A model generated the notes under the pieces. It made no database searches, was not told where the DNA came from, and saw only the letters and a list, made by a program, of their open reading frames with translations. Position numbers and translations under genes: made by a program. From the NCBI GenBank assembly GCA_958295665.1, contig OY282560.1, positions 93,224,311 through 93,288,310 of the forward strand: a stretch of DNA of 64,000 nt, given 5' to 3'. Shown in pieces: positions 1 through 10,604 of the stretch (the first letter of the stretch is position 1; every line of letters starts with the position of its first letter). Source of the stretch: Tipula vernalis. Lineage: Eukaryota; Arthropoda; Insecta; Diptera; Tipulidae.

Positions 1-68
1 ATCTGCAATTATGTTCCGATTTGGTTGATTGATGACTCTATCAATAGGTGCTGAGACCTGTAATTATC

Positions 69-82
69 ATGCCAACGGGCAT
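69..82. repeat. Inverted repeat 1: ATGCC-AACG-GGCAT (representative copy)
   Basis: A perfect 5-bp stem with a 4-base loop is present in almost every long monomer and absent from all short monomers, because it lies inside the 39-bp deletion. Family-defining variants at this site fall in the loop: A74 to T in C3 monomers and A75 to G in E monomers. The only stem-breaking variant I noticed is C73 to A in two duplicated monomers (57,044 and 59,154). Whether it forms a cruciform or binds a protein is unknown. Confidence 0.8.
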
Positions 83-98
83 TTAGATTGCTCGAATA

Positions 99-119
99 TT
101 TCTACACATTTCGTAGAAA
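99..119. repeat. Inverted repeat 2: TTTCTAC-(7)-GTAGAAA (representative copy)
   Basis: A 7-bp perfect stem flanks a 7-base spacer in long monomers. Flanking AATAT (95-99) and ATATT (125-129) add a further imperfect pairing possibility. Short monomers mostly have T at the G113 equivalent, shortening the stem to 6 bp. Variants at 58,583 and 60,693 (ctaag) weaken it further. The structure is read directly from sequence; any function is unknown. Confidence 0.75.
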
Positions 120-165
120 ATTCGATATTATGGAAAATCACCTGAACTATAGACCATGAATCCAT

Positions 166-171
166 AATAAA
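166..171 (+). other. AATAAA hexamer in the monomer tail (representative copy)
   Basis: The plus strand of the monomer tail contains the canonical polyadenylation hexamer AATAAA, and I saw it in essentially all monomers, long and short. This may simply reflect the A-rich tail. If the satellite is transcribed on this strand it would offer a processing signal about every 140-180 bases; that is inference only. Confidence 0.5.
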
Positions 172-179
172 AAACGAAA

Positions 180-320
180 ATCTGCAATTATGTTCCGATT
201 TGGTTGATTGATGACTCTATCAGTAGATCGCTCGAATATTTCTACACATTTCTTAGAAAAGTCAATTTTATGGAAAATCACCTGAACTATAGACCATAAA
301 TTCATAATAAAACAACGAAT
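180..320 (+). repeat. Reference short monomer, type S (141 bp)
   Basis: This is a type A head followed by loss of 39 bp relative to the long monomer. The long form has 'TAG' at 45-47 and again at 84-86; removing one copy plus the intervening DNA gives the S junction 'cagTAGatcg', with one additional A-to-G change just before it. S also has 'cttagaaaagtcaatttt' where long monomers have 'cgtagaaaattcgatatt', and a tail with one extra base ('aaaacaacgaat'). The net length is therefore 141. Region I holds 28 short monomers, 24 of this form and 4 chimeric. Every one with this tail, here and later, is followed by a C-type monomer. Confidence 0.96.
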
Positions 321-499
321 ATCTGCATTTGTGCTCCGATTTGGATGATTGATGCCTCTATCAATAGGTGCTGAGACCTGTAATTGTCATGCCAACGGGC
401 ATTTAGATCGCTCGAATATTTCTACACATTTCGTAGAAAATTCGATATTATGGAAAATCACCTGAACTATAGACCATGAATCCATAATAAAAAACGAAA
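321..499 (+). repeat. Reference long monomer, type C (179 bp)
   Basis: The second long haplotype has G11, C14, A25, C35, G66 and C89. It always follows an S or the chimeric G' in the left domain, so S-C behaves as a 320-bp dimer. This copy has a private A-to-T change at base 328 not seen in other C monomers. Later derivatives are C2 (T25), C3 (T74), D (A24) and E (G75). Confidence 0.95.
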
Positions 500-2891
500 A
501 TCTGCAATTATGTTCCGATTTGGTTGATTGATGACTCTATCAATAGGTGCTGAGACCTGTAATTATCATGCCAACGGGCATTTAGATTGCTCGAATATTT
601 CTACACATTTCGTAGAAAATTCGATATTATGGAAAATCACCTGAACTATAGACCATGAATCCATAATAAAAAACGAAAATCTGCAATTATGTTCCGATTT
701 GGTTGATTGATGACTCTATCAATAGGTGCTGAGACCTGTAATTATCATGCCAACGGGCATTTAGATTGCTCGAATATTTCTACACATTTCGTAGAAAATT
801 CGATATTATGGAAAATCACCTGAACTATAGACCATGAATCCATAATAAAAAACGAAAATCTGCAATTATGTTCCGATTTGGTTGATTGATGACTCTATCA
901 ATAGGTGCTGAGACCTGTAATTATCATGCCAACGGGCATTTAGATTGCTCGAATATTTCTACACATTTCGTAGAAAATTCGATATTATGGAAAATCACCT
1001 GAACTATAGACCATGAATCCATAATAAAAAACGAAAATCTGCAATTATGTTCCGATTTGGTTGATTGATGACTCTATCAGTAGATCGCTCGAATATTTCT
1101 ACACATTTCTTAGAAAAGTCAATTTTATGGAAAATCACCTGAACTATAGACCATAAATTCATAATAAAACAACGAATATCTGCAATTGTGCTCCGATTTG
1201 GATGATTGATGCCTCTATCAATAGGTGCTGAGACCTGTAATTGTCATGCCAACGGGCATTTAGATCGCTCGAATATTTCTACACATTTCGTAGAAAATTC
1301 GATATTATGGAAAATCACCTGAACTATAGACCATGAATCCATAATAAAAAACGAAAATCTGCAATTGTGTTCCGATTTGGTTGATTGATGACTCTATCAA
1401 TAGGTGCTGAGACCTGTAATTATCATGCCAACGGGCATTTAGATTGCTCGAATATTTCTACACATTTCGTAGAAAATTCGATATTATGGAAAATCACCTG
1501 AACTATAGACCATGAATCCATAATAAAAAACGAAAATCTGCAATTATGTTCCGATTTGGTTGATTGATGACTCTATCAATAGGTGCTGAGACCTGTAATT
1601 ATCATGCCAACGGGCATTTAGATCGCTCGAATATTTCTACACATTTCGTAGAAAATTCGATATTATGGAAAATCACCTGAACTATAGACCATGAATCCAT
1701 AATAAAAAACGAAAATCTGCAATTATGTTCCGATTTGGTTGATTGATGACTCTATCAATAGGTACTGAGACCTGTAATTATCATGCCAACGGGCATTTAG
1801 ATTGCTCGAATATTTCTACACATTTCGTAGAAAATTCGATATTATGGAAAATCACCTGAACTATAGACCATGAATCCATAATAAAAAACGAAAATCTGCA
1901 ATTATGTTCCGATTTGGTTGATTGATGACTCTATCAGTAGATCGCTCGAATATTTCTACACATTTCTTAGAAAAGTCAATTTTATGGAAAATCACCTGAA
2001 CTATAGACCATAAATTCATAATAAAACAACGAATATCTGCAATTGTGCTCCGATTTGGATGATTGATGCCTCTATCAATAGGTGCTGAGACCTGTAATTG
2101 TCATGCCAACGGGCATTTAGATCGCTCGAATATTTCTACACATTTCGTAGAAAATTCGATATTATGGAAAATCACCTGAACTATAGACCATGAATCCATA
2201 ATAAAAAACGAAAATCTGCAATTGTGTTCCGATTTGGTTGATTGATGACTCTATCAATAGGTGCTGAGACCTGTAATTATCATGCCAACGGGCATTTAGA
2301 TTGCTCGAATATTTCTACACATTTCGTAGAAAATTCGATATTATGGAAAATCACCTGAACTATAGACCATGAATCCATAATAAAAAACGAAAATCTGCAA
2401 TTATGTTCCGATTTGGTTGATTGATGACTCTATCAATAGGTGCTGAGACCTGTAATTATCATGCCAACGGGCATTTAGATTGCTCGAATATTTCTACACA
2501 TTTCGTAGAAAATTCGATATTATGGAAAATCACCTGAACTATAGACCATGAATCCATAATAAAAAACGAAAATCTGCAATTATGTTCCGATTTGGTTGAT
2601 TGATGACTCTATCAGTAGATCGCTCGAATATTTCTACACATTTCTTAGAAAAGTCAATTTTATGGAAAATCACCTGAACTATAGACCATAAATTCATAAT
2701 AAAACAACGAATATCTGCAATTGTGCTCCGATTTGGATGATTGATGCCTCTATCAATAGGTGCTGAGACCTGTAATTGTCATGCCAACGGGCATTTAGAT
2801 CGCTCGAATATTTCTACACATTTCGTAGAAAATTCGATATTATGGAAAATCACCTGAACTATAGACCATGAATCCATAATAAAAAACGAAA
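500..2891 (+). repeat. HOR superunit, 2,392 bp: AAASC-GAcASC-GASC
   Basis: Monomer starts: 500 A, 679 A, 858 A, 1037 S, 1178 C, 1357 G, 1536 Ac, 1715 A, 1894 S, 2035 C, 2214 G, 2393 A, 2572 S, 2713 C. The 14-monomer composition recurs at 4926-7317 with a constant offset of 4,426 bp. The only difference I noticed is A at 1764 (ggtActg), private to this copy. Confidence 0.93.
1357..1535 (+). repeat. Reference long monomer, type G (179 bp)
   Basis: This monomer is type A except for G11, the base found in type C. It normally follows C and so looks like a C start continued as A, with the switch inside positions 11-14. It opens most HOR sub-blocks after an S-C dimer in the left domain. It is not seen as a regular element after 24,712. 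Confidence 0.92.
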
Positions 2892-4925
2892 ATCTGCAAT
2901 TATGTTCCGATTTGGTTGATTGATGACTCTATCAATAGGTGCTGAGACCTGTAATTATCATGCCAACGGGCATTTAGATTGCTCGAATATTTCTACACAT
3001 TTCGTAGAAAATTCGATATTATGGAAAATCACCTGAACTATAGACCATGAATCCATAATAAAAAACGAAAATCTGCAATTATGTTCCGATTTGGTTGATT
3101 GATGACTCTATCAATAGGTGCTGAGACCTGTAATTATCATGCCAACGGGCATTTAGATTGCTCGAATATTTCTACACATTTCGTAGAAAATTCTATATTA
3201 TGGAAAATCACCTGAACTATAGACCATGAATCCATAATAAAAAACGAAAATCTGCAATTATGTTCCGATTTGGTTGATTGATGACTCTATCAATAGGTGC
3301 TGAGACCTGTAATTATCATGCCAACGGGCATTTAGATTGCTCGAATATTTCTACACATTTCGTAGAAAATTCGATATTATGGAAAATCACCTGAACTATA
3401 GACCATGAATCCATAATAAAAAACGAAAATCTGCAATTATGTTCCGATTTGGTTGATTGATGACTCTATCAGTAGATCGCTCGAATATTTCTACACATTT
3501 CTTAGAAAAGTCAATTTTATGGAAAATCACCTGAACTATAGACCATAAATTCATAATAAAACAACGAATATCTGCAATTGTGCTCCGATTTGGATGATTG
3601 ATGCCTCTATCAATAGGTGCTGAGACCTGTAATTGTCATGCCAACGGGCATTTAGATCGCTCGAATATTTCTACACATTTCGTAGAAAATTCGATATTAT
3701 GGAAAATCACCTGAACTATAGACCATGAATCCATAATAAAAAACGAAAATCTGCAATTGTGTTCCGATTTGGTTGATTGATGACTCTATCAATAGGTGCT
3801 GAGACCTGTAATTATCATGCCAACGGGCATTTAGATTGCTCGAATATTTCTACACATTTCGTAGAAAATTCGATATTATGGAAAATCACCTGAACTATAG
3901 ACCATGAATCCATAATAAAAAACGAAAATCTGCAATTATGTTCCGATTTGGTTGATTGATGACTCTATCAGTAGATCGCTCGAATATTTCTACACATTTC
4001 TTAGAAAAGTCAATTTTATGGAAAATCACCTGAACTATAGACCATAAATTCATAATAAAACAACGAATATCTGCAATTGTGCTCCGATTTGGATGATTGA
4101 TGCCTCTATCAATAGGTGCTGAGACCTGTAATTGTCATGCCAACGGGCATTTAGATCGCTCGAATATTTCTACACATTTCGTAGAAAATTCGATATTATG
4201 GAAAATCACCTGAACTATAGACCATGAATCCATAATAAAAAACGAAAATCTGCAATTGTGTTCCGATTTGGTTGATTGATGACTCTATCAATAGGTGCTG
4301 AGACCTGTAATTATCATGCCAACGGGCATTTAGATTGCTCGAATATTTCTACACATTTCGTAGAAAATTCGATATTATGGAAAATCACCTGAACTATAGA
4401 CCATGAATCCATAATAAAAAACGAAAATCTGCAATTATGTTCCGATTTGGTTGATTGATGACTCTATCAATAGGTGCTGAGACCTGTAATTATCATGCCA
4501 ACGGGCATTTAGATTGCTCGAATATTTCTACACATTTCGTAGAAAATTCGATATTATGGAAAATCACCTGAACTATAGACCATGAATCCATAATAAAAAA
4601 CGAAAATCTGCAATTATGTTCCGATTTGGTTGATTGATGACTCTATCAGTAGATCGCTCGAATATTTCTACACATTTCTTAGAAAAGTCAATTTTATGGA
4701 AAATCACCTGAACTATAGACCATAAATTCATAATAAAACAACGAATATCTGCAATTGTGCTCCGATTTGGATGATTGATGCCTCTATCAATAGGTGCTGA
4801 GACCTGTAATTGTCATGCCAACGGGCATTTAGATCGCTCGAATATTTCTACACATTTCGTAGAAAATTCGATATTATGGAAAATCACCTGAACTATAGAC
4901 CATGAATCCATAATAAAAAACGAAA
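2892..4925 (+). repeat. HOR superunit, 2,034 bp: AAASC-GSC-GASC
   Basis: Monomer starts: 2892 A, 3071 A, 3250 A, 3429 S, 3570 C, 3749 G, 3928 S, 4069 C, 4248 G, 4427 A, 4606 S, 4747 C. Compared with 500-2891 the middle sub-block is shortened from GAcASC to GSC, a loss of exactly two 179-bp monomers. The monomer at 3071 has a private T at 3194. Confidence 0.92.
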
Positions 4926-7317
4926 ATCTGCAATTATGTTCCGATTTGGTTGATTGATGACTCTATCAATAGGTGCTGAGACCTGTAATTATCATGCCAA
5001 CGGGCATTTAGATTGCTCGAATATTTCTACACATTTCGTAGAAAATTCGATATTATGGAAAATCACCTGAACTATAGACCATGAATCCATAATAAAAAAC
5101 GAAAATCTGCAATTATGTTCCGATTTGGTTGATTGATGACTCTATCAATAGGTGCTGAGACCTGTAATTATCATGCCAACGGGCATTTAGATTGCTCGAA
5201 TATTTCTACACATTTCGTAGAAAATTCGATATTATGGAAAATCACCTGAACTATAGACCATGAATCCATAATAAAAAACGAAAATCTGCAATTATGTTCC
5301 GATTTGGTTGATTGATGACTCTATCAATAGGTGCTGAGACCTGTAATTATCATGCCAACGGGCATTTAGATTGCTCGAATATTTCTACACATTTCGTAGA
5401 AAATTCGATATTATGGAAAATCACCTGAACTATAGACCATGAATCCATAATAAAAAACGAAAATCTGCAATTATGTTCCGATTTGGTTGATTGATGACTC
5501 TATCAGTAGATCGCTCGAATATTTCTACACATTTCTTAGAAAAGTCAATTTTATGGAAAATCACCTGAACTATAGACCATAAATTCATAATAAAACAACG
5601 AATATCTGCAATTGTGCTCCGATTTGGATGATTGATGCCTCTATCAATAGGTGCTGAGACCTGTAATTGTCATGCCAACGGGCATTTAGATCGCTCGAAT
5701 ATTTCTACACATTTCGTAGAAAATTCGATATTATGGAAAATCACCTGAACTATAGACCATGAATCCATAATAAAAAACGAAAATCTGCAATTGTGTTCCG
5801 ATTTGGTTGATTGATGACTCTATCAATAGGTGCTGAGACCTGTAATTATCATGCCAACGGGCATTTAGATTGCTCGAATATTTCTACACATTTCGTAGAA
5901 AATTCGATATTATGGAAAATCACCTGAACTATAGACCATGAATCCATAATAAAAAACGAAAATCTGCAATTATGTTCCGATTTGGTTGATTGATGACTCT
6001 ATCAATAGGTGCTGAGACCTGTAATTATCATGCCAACGGGCATTTAGATCGCTCGAATATTTCTACACATTTCGTAGAAAATTCGATATTATGGAAAATC
6101 ACCTGAACTATAGACCATGAATCCATAATAAAAAACGAAAATCTGCAATTATGTTCCGATTTGGTTGATTGATGACTCTATCAATAGGTGCTGAGACCTG
6201 TAATTATCATGCCAACGGGCATTTAGATTGCTCGAATATTTCTACACATTTCGTAGAAAATTCGATATTATGGAAAATCACCTGAACTATAGACCATGAA
6301 TCCATAATAAAAAACGAAAATCTGCAATTATGTTCCGATTTGGTTGATTGATGACTCTATCAGTAGATCGCTCGAATATTTCTACACATTTCTTAGAAAA
6401 GTCAATTTTATGGAAAATCACCTGAACTATAGACCATAAATTCATAATAAAACAACGAATATCTGCAATTGTGCTCCGATTTGGATGATTGATGCCTCTA
6501 TCAATAGGTGCTGAGACCTGTAATTGTCATGCCAACGGGCATTTAGATCGCTCGAATATTTCTACACATTTCGTAGAAAATTCGATATTATGGAAAATCA
6601 CCTGAACTATAGACCATGAATCCATAATAAAAAACGAAAATCTGCAATTGTGTTCCGATTTGGTTGATTGATGACTCTATCAATAGGTGCTGAGACCTGT
6701 AATTATCATGCCAACGGGCATTTAGATTGCTCGAATATTTCTACACATTTCGTAGAAAATTCGATATTATGGAAAATCACCTGAACTATAGACCATGAAT
6801 CCATAATAAAAAACGAAAATCTGCAATTATGTTCCGATTTGGTTGATTGATGACTCTATCAATAGGTGCTGAGACCTGTAATTATCATGCCAACGGGCAT
6901 TTAGATTGCTCGAATATTTCTACACATTTCGTAGAAAATTCGATATTATGGAAAATCACCTGAACTATAGACCATGAATCCATAATAAAAAACGAAAATC
7001 TGCAATTATGTTCCGATTTGGTTGATTGATGACTCTATCAGTAGATCGCTCGAATATTTCTACACATTTCTTAGAAAAGTCAATTTTATGGAAAATCACC
7101 TGAACTATAGACCATAAATTCATAATAAAACAACGAATATCTGCAATTGTGCTCCGATTTGGATGATTGATGCCTCTATCAATAGGTGCTGAGACCTGTA
7201 ATTGTCATGCCAACGGGCATTTAGATCGCTCGAATATTTCTACACATTTCGTAGAAAATTCGATATTATGGAAAATCACCTGAACTATAGACCATGAATC
7301 CATAATAAAAAACGAAA
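4926..7317 (+). repeat. HOR superunit, 2,392 bp: AAASC-GAcASC-GASC
   Basis: Monomer starts: 4926 A, 5105 A, 5284 A, 5463 S, 5604 C, 5783 G, 5962 Ac, 6141 A, 6320 S, 6461 C, 6640 G, 6819 A, 6998 S, 7139 C. The order is identical to 500-2891. The two copies are separated by one 2,034-bp superunit that lacks two monomers. Confidence 0.93.
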
Positions 7318-10300
7318 ATCTGCAATTATGTTCCGATTTGGTTGATTGATGACTCTATCAATAGGTGCTGAGACCTGTAATTATCATGCCAACGGGCATT
7401 TAGATTGCTCGAATATTTCTACACATTTCGTAGAAAATTCGATATTATGGAAAATCACCTGAACTATAGACCATGAATCCATAATAAAAAACGAAAATCT
7501 GCAATTATGTTCCGATTTGGTTGATTGATGACTCTATCAATAGGTGCTGAGACCTGTAATTATCATGCCAACGGGCATTTAGATTGCTCGAATATTTCTA
7601 CACATTTCGTAGAAAATTCGATATTATGGAAAATCACCTGAACTATAGACCATGAATCCATAATAAAAAACGAAAATCTGCAATTATGTTCCGATTTGGT
7701 TGATTGATGACTCTATCAATAGGTGCTGAGACCTGTAATTATCATGCCAACGGGCATTTAGATTGCTCGAATATTTCTACACATTTCGTAGAAAATTCGA
7801 TATTATGGAAAATCACCTGAACTATAGACCATGAATCCATAATAAAAAACGAAAATCTGCAATTATGTTCCGATTTGGTTGATTGATGACTCTATCAGTA
7901 GATCGCTCGAATATTTCTACACATTTCTTAGAAAAGTCAATTTTATGGAAAATCACCTGAACTATAGACCATAAATTCATAATAAAACAACGAATATCTG
8001 CAATTGTGCTCCGATTTGGATGATTGATGCCTCTATCAATAGGTGCTGAGACCTGTAATTGTCATGCCAACGGGCATTTAGATCGCTCGAATATTTCTAC
8101 ACATTTCGTAGAAAATTCGATATTATGGAAAATCACCTGAACTATAGACCATGAATCCATAATAAAAAACGAAAATCTGCAATTGTGTTCCGATTTGGTT
8201 GATTGATGACTCTATCAATAGGTGCTGAGACCTGTAATTATCATGCCAACGGGCATTTAGATTGCTCGAATATTTCTACACATTTCGTAGAAAATTCGAT
8301 ATTATGGAAAATCACCTGAACTATAGACCATGAATCCATAATAAAAAACGAAAATCTGCAATTATGTTCCGATTTGGTTGATTGATGACTCTATCAATAG
8401 GTGCTGAGACCTGTAATTATCATGCCAACGGGCATTTAGATCGCTCGAATATTTCTACACATTTCGTAGAAAATTCGATATTATGGAAAATCACCTGAAC
8501 TATAGACCATGAATCCATAATAAAAAACGAAAATCTGCAATTATGTTCCGATTTGGTTGATTGATGACTCTATCAATAGGTGCTGAGACCTGTAATTATC
8601 ATGCCAACGGGCATTTAGATTGCTCGAATATTTCTACACATTTCGTAGAAAATTCGATATTATGGAAAATCACCTGAACTATAGACCATGAATCCATAAT
8701 AAAAAACGAAAATCTGCAATTATGTTCCGATTTGGTTGATTGATGACTCTATCAATAGGTGCTGAGACCTGTAATTATCATGCCAACGGGCATTTAGATT
8801 GCTCGAATATTTCTACACATTTCGTAGAAAATTCGATATTATGGAAAATCACCTGAACTATAGACCATGAATCCATAATAAAAAACGAAAATCTGCAATT
8901 ATGTTCCGATTTGGTTGATTGATGACTCTATCAATAGGTGCTGAGACCTGTAATTATCATGCCAACGGGCATTTAGATTGCTCGAATATTTCTACACATT
9001 TCGTAGAAAATTCGATATTATGGAAAATCACCTGAACTATAGACCATGAATCCATAATAAAAAACGAAAATCTGCAATTATGTTCCGATTTGGTTGATTG
9101 ATGACTCTATCAATAGGTGCTGAGACCTGTAATTATCATGCCAACGGGCATTTAGATTGCTCGAATATTTCTACACATTTCGTAGAAAATTCGATATTAT
9201 GGAAAATCACCTGAACTATAGACCATGAATCCATAATAAAAAACGAAAATCTGCAATTATGTTCCGATTTGGTTGATTGATGACTCTATCAGTAGATCGC
9301 TCGAATATTTCTACACATTTCTTAGAAAAGTCAATTTTATGGAAAATCACCTGAACTATAGACCATGAATCCATAATAAAAAACGAAAATCTGCAATTGT
9401 GTTCCGATTTGGTTGATTGATGACTCTATCAATAGGTGCTGAGACCTGTAATTATCATGCCAACGGGCATTTAGATTGCTCGAATATTTCTACACATTTC
9501 GTAGAAAATTCGATATTATGGAAAATCACCTGAACTATAGACCATGAATCCATAATAAAAAACGAAAATCTGCAATTGTGTTCCGATTTGGTTGATTGAT
9601 GACTCTATCAATAGGTGCTGAGACCTGTAATTATCATGCCAACGGGCATTTAGATTGCTCGAATATTTCTACACATTTCGTAGAAAATTCGATATTATGG
9701 AAAATCACCTGAACTATAGACCATAAATTCATAATAAAACAACGAATATCTGCAATTGTGCTCCGATTTGGATGATTGATGCCTCTATCAATAGGTGCTG
9801 AGACCTGTAATTGTCATGCCAACGGGCATTTAGATCGCTCGAATATTTCTACACATTTCGTAGAAAATTCGATATTATGGAAAATCACCTGAACTATAGA
9901 CCATGAATCCATAATAAAAAACGAAAATCTGCAATTGTGTTCCGATTTGGTTGATTGATGACTCTATCAATAGGTGCTGAGACCTGTAATTATCATGCCA
10001 ACGGGCATTTAGATTGCTCGAATATTTCTACACATTTCGTAGAAAATTCGATATTATGGAAAATCACCTGAACTATAGACCATGAATCCATAATAAAAAA
10101 CGAAAATCTGCAATTATGTTCCGATTTGGTTGATTGATGACTCTATCAATAGGTGCTGAGACCTGTAATTATCATGCCAACGGGCATTTAGATTGCTCGA
10201 ATATTTCTACACATTTCGTAGAAAATTCGATATTATGGAAAATCACCTGAACTATAGACCATGAATCCATAATAAAAAACGAAAATCTGCAATTATGTTC

Positions 10301-10604
10301 CGATTTGGTTGATTGATGACTCTATCAGTAGATCGCTCGAATATTTCTACACATTTCTTAGAAAAGTCAATTTTATGGAAAATCACCTGAACTATAGACC
10401 ATAAATTCATAATAAAACAACGAATATCTGCAATTGTGCTCCGATTTGGATGATTGATGCCTCTATCAATAGGTGCTGAGACCTGTAATTGTCATGCCAA
10501 CGGGCATTTAGATCGCTCGAATATTTCTACACATTTCGTAGAAAATTCGATATTATGGAAAATCACCTGAACTATAGACCATGAATCCATAATAAAAAAC
10601 GAAA
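7318..10604 (+). repeat. HOR superunit, 3,287 bp: AAASC-GAcAAAAS'GG'C-GASC
   Basis: Monomer starts: 7318 A, 7497 A, 7676 A, 7855 S, 7996 C, 8175 G, 8354 Ac, 8533 A, 8712 A, 8891 A, 9070 A, 9249 S', 9389 G, 9568 G', 9748 C, 9927 G, 10106 A, 10285 S, 10426 C. The middle sub-block is expanded: four A after Ac, plus the chimeric S'GG' triplet. Confidence 0.92.
9249..9747 (+). repeat. Chimeric triplet S'-G-G' (499 bp), copy 1
   Basis: S' (9249-9388, 140 bp) has the S head and the A/G-type tail. G (9389-9567) is normal. G' (9568-9747, 180 bp) has a G head and the S-type tail 'aaaacaacgaat'. Together they equal one S (141 bp) interrupted in register by two 179-bp monomers (358 bp). The switch lies between 'gtcaatttt' and the 'accat' that precedes the tail. 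Other copies are at 12856, 16642 and 21106. Confidence 0.9.

Larger units (their letters stand above)
1..179 (+). repeat. Reference long monomer, type A (179 bp)
   Basis: This first monomer serves as the coordinate reference. Its diagnostic bases are A11, T14, T25, A35, A66, T89 and A127. It ends in an A-rich tail (positions 166-179) that leads into the next 'atctgc'. Type A is the commonest form in the left 25 kb and usually occurs in runs of two to four. It carries inverted repeats at 69-82 and 99-119 and an AATAAA hexamer at 166-171. Every forward frame is closed by frequent stops, and the minus-strand frame that opens at 163-165 is closed at 67-69. Confidence 0.97.
1..499 (+). repeat. HOR block, partial: A S C
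   Basis: Monomer starts are 1 A, 180 S and 321 C. The block is cut by the window start, so its full composition is unknown. It resembles the end of a G A S C or A A A S C sub-block. Confidence 0.9.

Noticed and set aside
60..90. CENP-B box-like element around 'ccaacgggca'
   Set aside because: Only the CGGG core is similar. The required TTCG upstream and the A three bases before CGGG are absent on this strand, and the reverse strand does not fit either.
106..179. Phased A-tracts producing intrinsic DNA curvature
   Set aside because: A-runs at 117, 134, 169 and 177 are not at regular helical spacing, so curvature cannot be claimed from inspection.
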